Assembly: GCA_903884105.1 (NCBI GenBank)
Contig: CAISDJ010000066.1
Coordinates: 1-55,818, forward strand
DNA length: 55,818 bases
Source: an uncultured Pseudomonadota bacterium
GTDB lineage: Bacteria > Pseudomonadota > Gammaproteobacteria > Steroidobacterales > Steroidobacteraceae
Direction: 5' to 3'
Shown here: positions 25,397 through 33,616 of the stretch, one piece after another
Layout of the letters: every line of letters begins with the position of its first letter
Position numbering within the stretch: the first letter of the stretch is position 1
The notes under the pieces: model-generated
Database searches by the model: none
What the model saw: the letters and a program-made list of their open reading frames with translations, nothing else
What the model was told of the DNA's origin: nothing
Translations under genes and position numbers: made by a program

Positions 25397-26671
25397 TCAG
25401 GGCGTGATGCGCAGCAGCTCGCCGTCTTCCTCTTCGGTCAACACATACAGGGCGCCTTCGGGTCCTTGCCTGACATCGCGGATGCGGCGGCACCGGTCGA
25501 CCAGCAAAGGCTCTTCGGCAACGACCCGTTCGCCGGACAGCTCAAGGCGCACGAGCCGCTTGCCTGCCATCCCCCCCACGAACACCGAATTGCGCCACTG
25601 CGGGAACAAGGTCCCCGTGTAGAACAGCAAGCCCGATGGCGCGATCGAAGGGGTCCAGAAATAGACCGGCTGCTCGAGCCCTTCCTGCGCTGTCTTGCCG
25701 TTCAGGATCGGGTCACCAGAATAGTTCCGGCCATAGCTGATGAGCGGGAACCCATAGTTGCGGCCGCGGCGGACGATATTGAGTTCGTCCCCTCCCCTCG
25801 GACCATGCTCCACCGTCCACAATTCACCGGTGCGCGGGTGCAGTGCGCCCCCTTCCTGGTCCCTCTGGCCAATCGCAAAGATCTCCGGCCGCGTCCCGGG
25901 CTTGCCCACCCAAGGGTTGTCCTCGGGGATCGAGCCATCCGCATTGATCCTGAGCACTTTGCCGTAAGGGTTCTCCAGATGCTGCGGCTCATCATCGACC
26001 GCCTGCAGGCCACCGACCGGGGCCGCTCCGAGTACCAGCAGCTTGCCGTCGGCCAACTGGATGACCCTGCGGTCTGCGCCATCAAGCAGGACTTTGACAT
26101 CCTCGAGGCGAGTGCCATCCGCGGACAATCGCGCCCGGGCCAGGCGTGAATAGCCATACTCCTTCGCTTCGTGTTCGCCGGCGGGCATCTCGATCCAGGC
26201 CTGCCATGCGGGCTGTTCGCCCTTCAGCACCCCATCGGCCAGCGGGGCGAAGTACGTGAAGTAAACGAACCGGTTGGTCGCAAACTGGCGGTCGAGCAGC
26301 ACATCGTGCAACCCCTCACCGGCGACGACCTTGATCGGAGGCAGGCCCTGAATGGGCGGCGAGAGCTTGCCATCCTGGGAGACGATGCGCATGCGGCCCG
26401 GGCGCTCGGTCACCAGCATACGTCCGTCGGGCAGGAACGCGAGTGACCAGGGATGCACCAATCCATTGGCCAGCACTTTCACCTTGAACTGCGAGGGCTT
26501 CGTCGGTGCCGGGGCACGGGTCTGATTTGGAAAGGCAGGTGTTGGCCGGTAGGTATCGCTCCAGAACCGGCTCATGACGCAACGATCGACCGGCGGGGAC
26601 GCCGCGGGAGCTGCGGCCTCAGCCGCCGACAGGATCGTCAATGCCGACGCCACTGCGAGGATTCTCATCAT
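25397..26671 (-). CDS. PQQ sugar-dehydrogenase-like propeller with altered active site
   Basis: The 424-residue exported protein (signal MMRILAVASALTILSAAEA) belongs to the glucose/sorbosone dehydrogenase family: HPWSLAFLPDGRMLVTERPG, GEGLHDVLLDRQF, WTVEHGPRGGDELN-RRGRNYGFP and VGGMAGKRLVRLEL. Two key places differ from the intact paralogue at 2944. The catalytic-His segment HFGARIAF is replaced by RRVIQLADG, and the PQQ-contacting HRNPQG reads QRDQEG. It may bind another cofactor or be non-catalytic. MM start 26671 follows GAGGGGGG. It follows a chorismate-lyase-like gene on the same strand. Confidence 0.8.
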   Translation of the reverse strand: MMRILAVASALTILSAAEAAAPAASPPVDRCVMSRFWSDTYRPTPAFPNQTRAPAPTKPSQFKVKVLANGLVHPWSLAFLPDGRMLVTERPGRMRIVSQDGKLSPPIQGLPPIKVVAGEGLHDVLLDRQFATNRFVYFTYFAPLADGVLKGEQPAWQAWIEMPAGEHEAKEYGYSRLARARLSADGTRLEDVKVLLDGADRRVIQLADGKLLVLGAAPVGGLQAVDDEPQHLENPYGKVLRINADGSIPEDNPWVGKPGTRPEIFAIGQRDQEGGALHPRTGELWTVEHGPRGGDELNIVRRGRNYGFPLISYGRNYSGDPILNGKTAQEGLEQPVYFWTPSIAPSGLLFYTGTLFPQWRNSVFVGGMAGKRLVRLELSGERVVAEEPLLVDRCRRIRDVRQGPEGALYVLTEEEDGELLRITP

Positions 26672-26893
26672 GCTTCGCGCCCCCCTCTCGTCGATGTTCA
26701 GGCCCAGGCAAACGCAATCGGCACACTTGCAGGGCTCTGTCCGAGTCGTTTCCGGCTCTGCCCTCTTCACATCGGGCCACAGCCGGACTCGAGGCCAAGA
26801 GAGTAAGCGCGCATTTGCAAGGAATCCAGCCCGGCCGGCACAGCCAGCGGGCGGTCGGCAAGGGGAAAGATCGAACAGGCGCCGTTGACGACG

Positions 26894-27598
26894 TCAGCCC
26901 TGCGGCTGCGAAGGCTCCGGGAATCCGAGCACTTCAGAGGTGTAAGTCTCCACCACGTGGCTGAAAGGCGTTCCATCGGGCAATGCCAGCACGGCCTTGT
27001 GTTGCAAGAGCTGTGGGGGCACTTCGAGCGTGGCTGCCCCTTGCGAGCGCGGCGGCGGAGCGTTCTCCCAGCCTTCAGGCAACGGTGACCAGAGCAGCAC
27101 TGCGGAAATCGTTCGGCGGCGGTACTGCAATGCCTGCACGGCCTTGCCGAACGGAACATCACTGGAATCGAGCGCCAGATTCATCGCGGGTGTCAGACGC
27201 GCAGGGACATACCAGTTGTCGGCTTCCGAAAGCACGCGCGCTCCACAGTGAAGCCGCACCCTGCGGTACTTTACGGGCTCCGTGGCGCTGACGCCGAGCA
27301 GCGCCCGCTGTTCTGCCGTGGGTTGCTTGTCTACACCACGCACACGGTCCGCAGTCACGATCGCCGGTGAAGCGAGGTCGTGTGCCCCGCACCAGCGTTC
27401 GAGCGTGAGCGTCGCGCTGTCGTGCGAAAGAAGATCGGCGTTCAGGGATTGAAGCAGTGCGAGCGCTTCGAGACGCGTGGTGAAGGTGTCTCGCCATGGC
27501 GCTGCAGCGGGCCCCGATCCGCCATCGGCAGCGAGCGCACCGCCGATCGGCAGCAGGAAAAGACTGGCAAGCAGGCCTTTAAAGAGGGCGGCGCGCAA
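26894..27598 (-). CDS. Exported chorismate-lyase-like (UbiC/UTRA fold) protein
   Basis: The 234-residue protein has a signal peptide MRAALFKGLLASLFLLPIGGALA. The body has YRRVRLHCGARVLSEADNWY, VPARLTPAMN, SSDVPFGKAVQALQYRRR and FSHVVETYTSEVL. The order (strand, N-WYVP, MN..L, PFG, late V-E-YT-EVL) resembles the chorismate pyruvate-lyase/UTRA ligand-binding fold, where a similar strand-IP-PLG pattern occurs. Export is unusual for that fold, whose enzymes are cytoplasmic, so it may bind or cleave an extracytoplasmic aromatic acid. The assignment is by pattern only. It lies 223 bases upstream of the PQQ-like gene. Confidence 0.55.
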   Translation of the reverse strand: MRAALFKGLLASLFLLPIGGALAADGGSGPAAAPWRDTFTTRLEALALLQSLNADLLSHDSATLTLERWCGAHDLASPAIVTADRVRGVDKQPTAEQRALLGVSATEPVKYRRVRLHCGARVLSEADNWYVPARLTPAMNLALDSSDVPFGKAVQALQYRRRTISAVLLWSPLPEGWENAPPPRSQGAATLEVPPQLLQHKAVLALPDGTPFSHVVETYTSEVLGFPEPSQPQG

Positions 27599-27660
27599 AT
27601 TGATCCCTCACTTGGACCTGTGCAGTCATGCCGAGTTTGAGGTTCATCTTCGAAGTTGCA

Positions 27661-27693
27661 CCACGGTGCGGGATTCGTTCTCCCGCACCGTGG
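27661..27693. terminator. Perfect 13-bp stem hairpin
   Basis: CCACGGTGCGGGA and TCCCGCACCGTGG flank a 7-base loop, downstream (minus strand) of the lipoprotein gene ending at 27749. It lacks a T-run on the minus strand, but its strength and place fit a transcript end. Confidence 0.5.
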
Positions 27694-27713
27694 CCTGAGT
27701 ACTCAGACGAGGC

Positions 27714-27744
27714 GATCAGACCGGATGCAGCATCCGGTCTGATC
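27714..27744. terminator. Perfect 15-bp inverted repeat with 1-base centre
   Basis: GATCAGACCGGATGC and its exact complement meet around a single A, 5 bases after the stop at 27749. It is the first of two strong hairpins in tandem behind that gene. The near-palindromic form could also be a protein-binding site. Confidence 0.5.
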
Positions 27745-27748
27745 GTCC

Positions 27749-28675
27749 TTACTCGGCCTTCCACATGTAGTGGTCGCCCATCTGCTCGAACTTGCCCATG
27801 CCGGGGACCGGGAAGTGGTAGGCATAAATGCGCCGAGCGCTCGTCGCCGACGCAGCGATGACTTCCTTGCGGCTGGCCTGCGCGGTGGCAGCATCACTGT
27901 CGAAAGCGATGGTCCATTCCGGCTGCTGCACGGAGATGACGCTGTGATGGACCATGTCACCGACATACAGGAGCGACTGGTCACCCGACGTGATCAGGTA
28001 ACCCGAGTGCCCCGGCGTGTGGCCTTTGATTTCGACGGCCTTGACGCCAGGAACGAGGTCCGCGTTGGGCTCGAACTCGACCACCTTCGGCGTGACGAGC
28101 GCGACGATCGCCGCCAGCGGTGCCTGGCTCTTGAAGAACGCCCATTCGGCGGCCTGCATGTGGATCGCGGCATTCGGGAACGCGAGGGCGTCGTTGGCAA
28201 CCAGCCCGCCGATGTGGTCACCGTGCGAATGACTGATGAAGATATCCGTCACGCTTGCCGGGTCGACGCCCGATGCGGCCAGGTTCGCCTGCAGCTTGCC
28301 GGCGTTGGGGCCGAGCAGCGCGCCGCCGCCCGTGTCGAACAGCAGCACTTTGTCGGCGGTCCTCACCAGCAGGGGGTGGATGGACAGGCTCAACGTGTCG
28401 GTCGGCAGGCCATTGGCGGTGAGCAGCGCATCGACGTCCGCCTTCTTGGCGTTGACGGCCATGACCTTGTTGTCATTCGGCAGCATGTTGCCGCCATCGA
28501 CGATTGACGCGGCCTGCAACTCGCCGATCGTGAACGGCGTGACTTCGGCCGAGGCGTTGACCGCCGCAATGGCCGCAGGCGCAGCCGCGGCGGGTGCGGC
28601 CTCTTCCTTCTTGGCGCACGCCCCCAACACGACAACCAATGCAGCCAGACCGGCTACGTGAAACAGCTTCTTCAT
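27749..28675 (-). CDS. Metallo-beta-lactamase-fold lipoprotein (lactonase-like)
   Basis: The 308-residue protein has a lipobox (VVLGAC) and an Ala-rich spacer. Its MBL domain is of the AHL-lactonase/AttM-like type: VLLFDTGGGALLGPNAGKL, metal motif HSHGDHIGG, a third His in GHTPGHSGYLI, the bridging Asp in VGDMVHH, and a terminal YHFPVPGMG. All zinc ligands are present. It would hydrolyse a lactone or ester at the outer or inner membrane surface. Start 28675 has GAAGGA 7 bases upstream; the longer frame to 28717 is unsupported. It is the first gene of a same-strand run to 25397, though two hairpins follow it. Confidence 0.85.
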   Translation of the reverse strand: MKKLFHVAGLAALVVVLGACAKKEEAAPAAAAPAAIAAVNASAEVTPFTIGELQAASIVDGGNMLPNDNKVMAVNAKKADVDALLTANGLPTDTLSLSIHPLLVRTADKVLLFDTGGGALLGPNAGKLQANLAASGVDPASVTDIFISHSHGDHIGGLVANDALAFPNAAIHMQAAEWAFFKSQAPLAAIVALVTPKVVEFEPNADLVPGVKAVEIKGHTPGHSGYLITSGDQSLLYVGDMVHHSVISVQQPEWTIAFDSDAATAQASRKEVIAASATSARRIYAYHFPVPGMGKFEQMGDHYMWKAE

Positions 28676-28761
28676 GACAGTTCCTTCAATGAGTGGAATA
28701 GAGCCGGATGCCGCCATCGCAGCGGCACCCGAAAAGTGAACCGAGCCATTCTAGCCGGGAA

Positions 28762-28783
28762 GGGACTTTATTTCTGTCCCCCC
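28762..28783. repeat. Possible single arm of the GGGGACAG repeat family
   Basis: GGGACTTTATTTCTGTCCCC resembles the arms of the palindromes at 47728 and 47900, and its own ends (GGGAC/GTCCC) can pair. It sits between two genes, just after the stop of the NHL gene, and may work as a weak terminator. Confidence 0.35.
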
Positions 28784-28803
28784 GTTTGCCCGGATGACAC
28801 TCC

Positions 28804-29898
28804 CTACCGCTTGGGCGGCGCGATCAGCTGGCGACGATCCGCTCCCTTGCGCGGCGTGAACTTCTCGACCCGGCCGTTAAACGGCTCGGCCGTGTAGAGG
28901 TTGCCTTCCCCATCGACGCTGAACTGGTGGGTGCCCCAGAGTCCGCCGGGAAACTGGCCGTACGTGCCCCAGGAGTACAGCAGCTTGCCGTTGCGCTCGT
29001 ACTTCAGGATCTTGTTGGTGCCGCCGTCGGCCACCCAAACGGACTGGTCTCCCGCTACATGGATGTACCACGGATCGACATTGGGCCATTCGTCCAGGAA
29101 CTTGCCGTTGCTGTCGAACACCTGGACCCGCTTGCTGCCGCGGTCCGCGACATAGAGCCGCCCACTCGAATCCGCGGCGATGGAATGCACGATGCCGCTG
29201 AATTCACCGTGGCCCGTGCCCTGCTTGCCCCAGGCCATGAGGAACTTGCCGTCCTTGTCGAACTTCACGACCCGACGATTGACGTAGCCGTCGGTGACGA
29301 AGAACGTGCCATCCGGGAGGAAAGCCATGCCCGCGGGCCGCGCGAAATGCTTGTCGTCGTCGCCAGGCACCAGCCGTTCGCCCAGCGTCAGGACGAGCTT
29401 CTTGCCATCGTTGGTGAACTTGAAGACCTGGTTCAGGCCGTCGTTGACGATCCAGATGTGCTTCTCCGGATCGTACGGATTCATGTAGAGATGATGCGGA
29501 CCCGCAGAGCCGTCCCACAGGGAGTCCCATTGCGTCCAGGTATCGGTGACGTTGCCGTTGCGGTCGAGGACCAGGATGTAGTGCTCGCGACGCGCCTCGT
29601 TGACTGCCGACGTCGCCGTTCTTCCCGTCATTCCGAAAATCACGCCTGGCCCAGGCTTCAAGTTGTCCGGCAGCTTGAGCTCGCCGCGCTGGACCATGAT
29701 CACGCGATCCGCAGACTCAGCCAGCACTGCCGTGGTTGGCCCGGACACCCAGCCTTCGTGGCCGGGCAGCGGCAGCTTGGGCCAGCCCTGCACCACATCG
29801 TAAGGCCCCGTGAGGTCTTCGCCGCCCTTCTCCTGCGCAGCAACGACGAATACCGCCATCGTCAGCAATGACGCCACCAGAATACGTCCGTACCGCAT
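28804..29898 (-). CDS. Exported NHL-repeat propeller protein (PAL-like)
   Basis: The 364-residue protein has a signal peptide (RILVASLLTMAVFVVAAQ). It has a six-bladed NHL propeller like peptidyl-alpha-hydroxyglycine lyase: GPHHLYMNPYDPEKHIWIVNDG, the repeated ARPAGMAFLPDGTFFVTDG, VNRRVVKFDKDGKFLMAWGK, FSGIVHSIAADSSGRLYVADR, KRVQVFDSNGKF and THQFSVDGEGNLYTAEP. Whether it is an enzyme or a binding platform is unclear. ATG 29898 follows GAGGGGGA. It stands alone between short intergenic regions. Confidence 0.8.
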   Translation of the reverse strand: MRYGRILVASLLTMAVFVVAAQEKGGEDLTGPYDVVQGWPKLPLPGHEGWVSGPTTAVLAESADRVIMVQRGELKLPDNLKPGPGVIFGMTGRTATSAVNEARREHYILVLDRNGNVTDTWTQWDSLWDGSAGPHHLYMNPYDPEKHIWIVNDGLNQVFKFTNDGKKLVLTLGERLVPGDDDKHFARPAGMAFLPDGTFFVTDGYVNRRVVKFDKDGKFLMAWGKQGTGHGEFSGIVHSIAADSSGRLYVADRGSKRVQVFDSNGKFLDEWPNVDPWYIHVAGDQSVWVADGGTNKILKYERNGKLLYSWGTYGQFPGGLWGTHQFSVDGEGNLYTAEPFNGRVEKFTPRKGADRRQLIAPPKR

Positions 29899-30011
29899 GC
29901 ATCCCCCTCGCTCGATTGTTGCTTTATAGCCAGGCATCCATCATTGCGACTGCCGCGCGGCGTGTCCACCCTGTCTCGGCTCACCAGTCGCTCTTTGACA
30001 ATGAGCGCCAC

Positions 30012-30035
30012 GATGCGAACCTGACTCCGAGGACT
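30012..30035 (+). repeat. 24-base repeat, copy 1
   Basis: GATGCGAACCTGACTCCGAG plus GACT recurs at 34886 with two mismatches. Both copies are intergenic, on either side of the 30-35 kb block. Confidence 0.5.
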
Positions 30036-30053
30036 CCCCTGATCGCTACGCGC

Positions 30054-30980
30054 TCAGGCCGCGATCAGTTCGTGTTCATAGAACGGCCGTTGCTTGTCGT
30101 CCAGGATCGCCTGCAGCGCTTCCTTGGATCGTTCCCCAGGGGTCAGCCACGCGTCTACATTCTCTGGCTTCAGATTGATGATGCAGCGATCGTGGCCTGC
30201 GGCAGCAATTTCCGGGGGCGGCTCGTCCGTGATGGCGGCAAAGGAGATCAGCTCATCTTCTGTGCCTTCATTCCAGATGCCGTAGAGACAAGCGACCAGC
30301 ATGGGCTCCTTCGATTTTGGTTCGAAGTGCAGCACGGCATTCTTGCCATCGCGGTCGACATTCTCGTAGAACGACGACACCACCATGAGCGCGTGCGCTT
30401 GGCCGAACTCGTTGCGCCAGAACTTTTCCAGGTTGTCGCGGCGGGCGTTGTAGAGGCCCGGATACTTGCGATCAACGGATTCAGGCTGCCGCGGCTGGCG
30501 CAGGTGGTATCGCGCGAGCTCGATCGTGGTCTTGCCATCGCGCTTGAGCAGGATGGGCGCATAGACGAACGGGAAGATGCGGTTGTCGCGGGACTTCGCT
30601 TCCGTGCGCCTGAGGTCTGCGAGCCTCGCGAGCAACGTGTCGATCTTGTTGGTGGCGATGCGCTGATCGTTCAGTGCGACCTTGGTTTCCTTTGCCTTCA
30701 ACTTGCGCTCGGCATCTGCCAGGCGCTTCTTCTGAGTGAACACTTCCTTTTCCAGCCTGGCCGCGAGCGCAGTGCGATGCCGGTCGATCAATCCCTTGAT
30801 CTCCTGATCCGCCTGCGACTTCGGGTTGTCGAAGTTCGCCTCGAACCCCTTGGGAATCTTGATCGAGGTGTCGTCCAGGCGGCGGGTCAGGAGCTTCCGC
30901 AAGGCCACGTAGTCCAGCTGCCCTGGAAACTGCTTCATCAGCTTGCGGGTGTCTTCTTCGACCATGGCGGAGTAGCACAT
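30054..30980 (-). CDS. SRAP-family (YedK/HMCES-like) protein with coiled-coil insert
   Basis: The 308-residue protein starts MCYSAM, so the catalytic Cys2 is exposed after Met removal. The SRAP residues that form and resolve a thiazolidine crosslink to abasic DNA are all visible: Asn in YNARRDN, Glu in SSFYEN, and His in AGHDRCIINL with VDAWL after. Unlike the usual 220-residue proteins, it carries a charged helical insert at about residues 50-120 (ARLEKEVFTQKKRLADAERK region) that looks like a coiled coil. It protects abasic sites in single-stranded DNA. A LexA box lies 83 bases upstream, supporting SOS control. Confidence 0.85.
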   Translation of the reverse strand: MCYSAMVEEDTRKLMKQFPGQLDYVALRKLLTRRLDDTSIKIPKGFEANFDNPKSQADQEIKGLIDRHRTALAARLEKEVFTQKKRLADAERKLKAKETKVALNDQRIATNKIDTLLARLADLRRTEAKSRDNRIFPFVYAPILLKRDGKTTIELARYHLRQPRQPESVDRKYPGLYNARRDNLEKFWRNEFGQAHALMVVSSFYENVDRDGKNAVLHFEPKSKEPMLVACLYGIWNEGTEDELISFAAITDEPPPEIAAAGHDRCIINLKPENVDAWLTPGERSKEALQAILDDKQRPFYEHELIAA

Positions 30981-31062
30981 GGGGCGATTCTAGCTGGTCG
31001 CAAACTAAAATCGGTCAGCCATCAAGGGCTTGGCGTATCCAGTATTGCACCCGAATCCAGGG

Positions 31063-31078
31063 CTGTATAACTATACAG
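31063..31078. promoter_or_regulatory. LexA (SOS) box
   Basis: CTGTATAACTATACAG matches CTGT-N8-ACAG exactly and lies in a longer perfect palindrome (31061-31080). It is between the divergent SRAP gene (start 30980) and the small gene at 31141, so it could control both. Confidence 0.8.
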
Positions 31079-31140
31079 CCCACGGCGACCTCAACCGTCT
31101 GGATCCCCCCAGAATTCCCCACCCGAACGAGGCATTCCTC

Positions 31141-31389
31141 ATGTTCGACGAACCCGCTTTGCTCCTCGAAAGGACCATTCACAACCTGGAAGTCCTGGCC
31201 GAACTCTTCTCCGAGTATGCGGCGGAAGGCCGGGCGTCCGGCATCACGCCAACCGTCGCGACATTCCACACTGCACAGGGGGTGATTGCCTCTTTGCTGC
31301 CCAGTCTGCAAGCCGCCGAGAACGCCTGGAGGGCACAACTCGCATGCCAGCCCCACCTGCGCGTGGGCTGCATGAACTGCGAAGACTAG
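31141..31389 (+). CDS. Small hypothetical protein, 82 aa
   Basis: Unrecognised. It is mostly helical (MFDEPALLLERTIHNLEVLA), ending with a Cys-rich tail VGCMNCED whose CMNC pair could bind metal. Start 31141 follows GAGG at 9 bases; the open frame back to 31030 would read through the LexA box and is rejected. It diverges from the SRAP gene across that box and may be SOS-controlled. The gene at 31421 follows on the same strand. Confidence 0.5.
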   Translation: MFDEPALLLERTIHNLEVLAELFSEYAAEGRASGITPTVATFHTAQGVIASLLPSLQAAENAWRAQLACQPHLRVGCMNCED

Positions 31390-31420
31390 GCGGGCCGATC
31401 CGCGACTGCCATGAACCACG

Positions 31421-31744
31421 ATGGCATTGCTCCAACATCGCGTCCGTGACGACGAGGCGTACGAGGAGCGATTGGCCATCATGATGGAAGCCGGTGAAGA
31501 CTCGAATGTCATCTACTCGCAGGCGAACGAAGCCGCCTATCGGACACCGTATTCGCAAGTGGCCACCGCGGCCTTCCACGGCGAGTGGGCGCCGCTATGG
31601 CGCTACTGCCAACGCTCAGGCGCAATCGGCCCGGCGCTGCTGACCGAAATTGCGGAAAAAGTCTTCGCAGACAGGCAATGGCGCGACGCGATAGAGAAAT
31701 CGCAAGGGATCCCGAAGCCGAAAGGAGTCAACTCATTGCGCTGA
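31421..31744 (+). CDS. Hypothetical protein, 107 aa
   Basis: Unrecognised soluble, helix-rich protein (MALLQHRVRDDEAYEERLAI; WAPLWRYCQRSGAIGPALLTEIAEKVFADRQWRD). It has no signal peptide or membrane span. It lies 31 bases after the 82-residue gene, on the same strand, and may share its LexA-box promoter. The ribosome site is weak and the start is uncertain. Confidence 0.5.
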   Translation: MALLQHRVRDDEAYEERLAIMMEAGEDSNVIYSQANEAAYRTPYSQVATAAFHGEWAPLWRYCQRSGAIGPALLTEIAEKVFADRQWRDAIEKSQGIPKPKGVNSLR

Positions 31745-31900
31745 CGCCAGGGAGGTATTGAGCCTCGGCGTAGGTGCGACTAAGGTGCCGGAGTGGACTT
31801 TTGAGGTTGCCTCGAACCCCGAACCCTCTTGTCCCTCACCGGCGCCAGAGCTTAAGAACCTCTGTGCAGGCCCGCGCCACTGCTGAACCAGGAGCCACGG

Positions 31901-32524
31901 ATGAAAATAGCAATGATCGGTCTTGCCAGCGCGGTGCTGGTTGCAACCACCGCCACGGCCCAGACGAAGGTCAATCCGACTGACCCTCAACCCACGTGCA
32001 CGATGTGCCCGGGGTACTACATCCCCCTGAGCGAGCTGCAGGCATACACGAAGAAGGCTGTCGCAGAGAAACTGATCGATCAGCAGGTGCGGGATGTCGA
32101 GATCGGCAAGGCCCACATCGGCATCGGCATGGTCCACCGCGGCAAGCTCGACACGCCGATCAAACAGTCAGTCGCCGAGCACGACAACGTGAGCGAGGTC
32201 TACCACATCATCGAAGGGACGGCGACGCTGGTCCTCGGCCCGGATATCGTCGACCGCCAGCGCCGCCCCGCGACGTTGCAGACGGTGATCGAGTTCAATG
32301 GCCCCGGCAACAACGGTGCGGACATCCGCAATGGAGTTGCCTACAACCTGAAGCCCGGCGATGTCGTGGTGATTCCGGCAGGCACCGGCCACTGGTTCAC
32401 GAAGATCGACGACCACATCGACTACCTGATGGTCCGCATCGACCCGGACAAGCTCACGCCCTTGAGGGACGAAGCGGCATCGAAAGCCTATTTGTCCAAA
32501 CGGTCACCCGTGGCGCGCGACTGA
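31901..32524 (+). CDS. Exported cupin-domain protein
   Basis: The 207-residue protein has a signal peptide (MKIAMIGLASAVLVATTATAQ) and a CTMC pair near the mature start. It has one cupin barrel: motif 1 in AEHDNVSEVYHIIEGTATLVLG and motif 2 in KPGDVVVIPAGTGHWFTKI. The metal ligands His/Glu/His are present. Between the motifs lies a long insert (DIVDRQRRPATLQTVIEFNG). It could be a periplasmic metal-dependent isomerase or dioxygenase, or a binding protein. The aspartic-protease-like gene follows after 20 bases. Confidence 0.8.
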   Translation: MKIAMIGLASAVLVATTATAQTKVNPTDPQPTCTMCPGYYIPLSELQAYTKKAVAEKLIDQQVRDVEIGKAHIGIGMVHRGKLDTPIKQSVAEHDNVSEVYHIIEGTATLVLGPDIVDRQRRPATLQTVIEFNGPGNNGADIRNGVAYNLKPGDVVVIPAGTGHWFTKIDDHIDYLMVRIDPDKLTPLRDEAASKAYLSKRSPVARD

Positions 32525-32544
32525 CCGACAAGGAGAGATCTCTC

Positions 32545-33549
32545 ATGCGCGCGCACACCGCCATTCCCGCGAGCCACCGCTGTTTGACCATGGCCGCCGC
32601 CAGCGTTGCGCTTCTGTTCTCCGCACTGGCCTGGACCGCGGAGGCGCCCCCCGCCGATCCCGACGTTGAGTCTGGCGAGTTGCAGGAGTTCGTGATCACC
32701 GCGCCGGAGCCCCGATACGTGGCGTCAACGCGGCGTGACCGGATCGGCCGCATCTGGACCCCGGTGCTCATCAACGGCCGGGGTCCGTTCCGCCTGGCGC
32801 TCGACACAAGCTCGGCGAACTCGGCGATCCGCGCGCAAGTCGTCGCGAAACTGGGAATCGTCCCCGTTGCAGGCGAGAGCATTCGCGTTCGCGGCGTGAC
32901 CGGAACCTCCATCGTGTCGACGGTGCGGGTCGATTCGATGGTCATCGGCGACATGGCGCTTGAGAATCGGCGCCTGCCTGTCATCGCGGACGCCATGGGG
33001 GGAGCCGACGGGGTGCTCGGCAATGAGGGCCTGCGCGACAAACGGATCTACATCGACTTCGTCAACGACTTCCTGAGCATCCGGCTGTCGCGGGACGAGC
33101 CTGCGCCCGACGGATTCATCACGATTCCCATCACATTCGGCAAGGACTACCTGCCTGTCGTGGATGCCCGAGTCGGCCGCATTCCCGTCAAGGCCATCAT
33201 CAGCACCGGCGGCCAATCCACGCTCGGGAACCTCGCGACGCGGGATGCGCTGCTCGAGCAGCGGAAGCAGGAAGGGACTGTAGAGGCGATCCTCGACGTC
33301 ACGGACACCAAACAGGACGCGGAAGGCTATCGCATCGGCCCGATCGCCATCGGAGACACGATCCGCATCAACATGCCCCGGATGATTTTCGCCGATCTCG
33401 GCATCTTCAAGTCCTGGGAGATGACGAGCGAACCTACCCTCATCATCGGCATGGATGCGCTCGGGCTGCTTGATACGATGATCATCGACTATCGGCGCGC
33501 AGAGCTCCACGTCCGGATGCGCGAAGGCACGCGCAAGGTGCTGTTCTGA
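32545..33549 (+). CDS. Exported retropepsin-like aspartic protease domain protein
   Basis: The 334-residue protein has a signal peptide (to LAWTAEA) and two retropepsin-like halves. The first has FRLALDTSSANSAI (the D-T-S active-site form), RVRGVTGTS and GADGVLGNEGL. The second has VKAIISTGGQSTLGN, where the catalytic Asp is Ser, and LIIGMDALGLLD-IDYRRAELHV. Only one catalytic Asp remains per chain, so activity would need dimerisation or is lost. ATG 32545 follows AAGGAG. It is probably in an operon with the cupin gene 20 bases before. Confidence 0.75.
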   Translation: MRAHTAIPASHRCLTMAAASVALLFSALAWTAEAPPADPDVESGELQEFVITAPEPRYVASTRRDRIGRIWTPVLINGRGPFRLALDTSSANSAIRAQVVAKLGIVPVAGESIRVRGVTGTSIVSTVRVDSMVIGDMALENRRLPVIADAMGGADGVLGNEGLRDKRIYIDFVNDFLSIRLSRDEPAPDGFITIPITFGKDYLPVVDARVGRIPVKAIISTGGQSTLGNLATRDALLEQRKQEGTVEAILDVTDTKQDAEGYRIGPIAIGDTIRINMPRMIFADLGIFKSWEMTSEPTLIIGMDALGLLDTMIIDYRRAELHVRMREGTRKVLF

Positions 33550-33616
33550 CCCGATCAGCGGCAGCGGCAAACTTGCGGAGGTGCAAAGATGACTCCCTGA
33601 TTCCCGAGTCTCACTC

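Noticed and set aside
31030-31140. N-terminal extension of the 82-residue protein
   Set aside because: It would read through the LexA operator and has no ribosome site.
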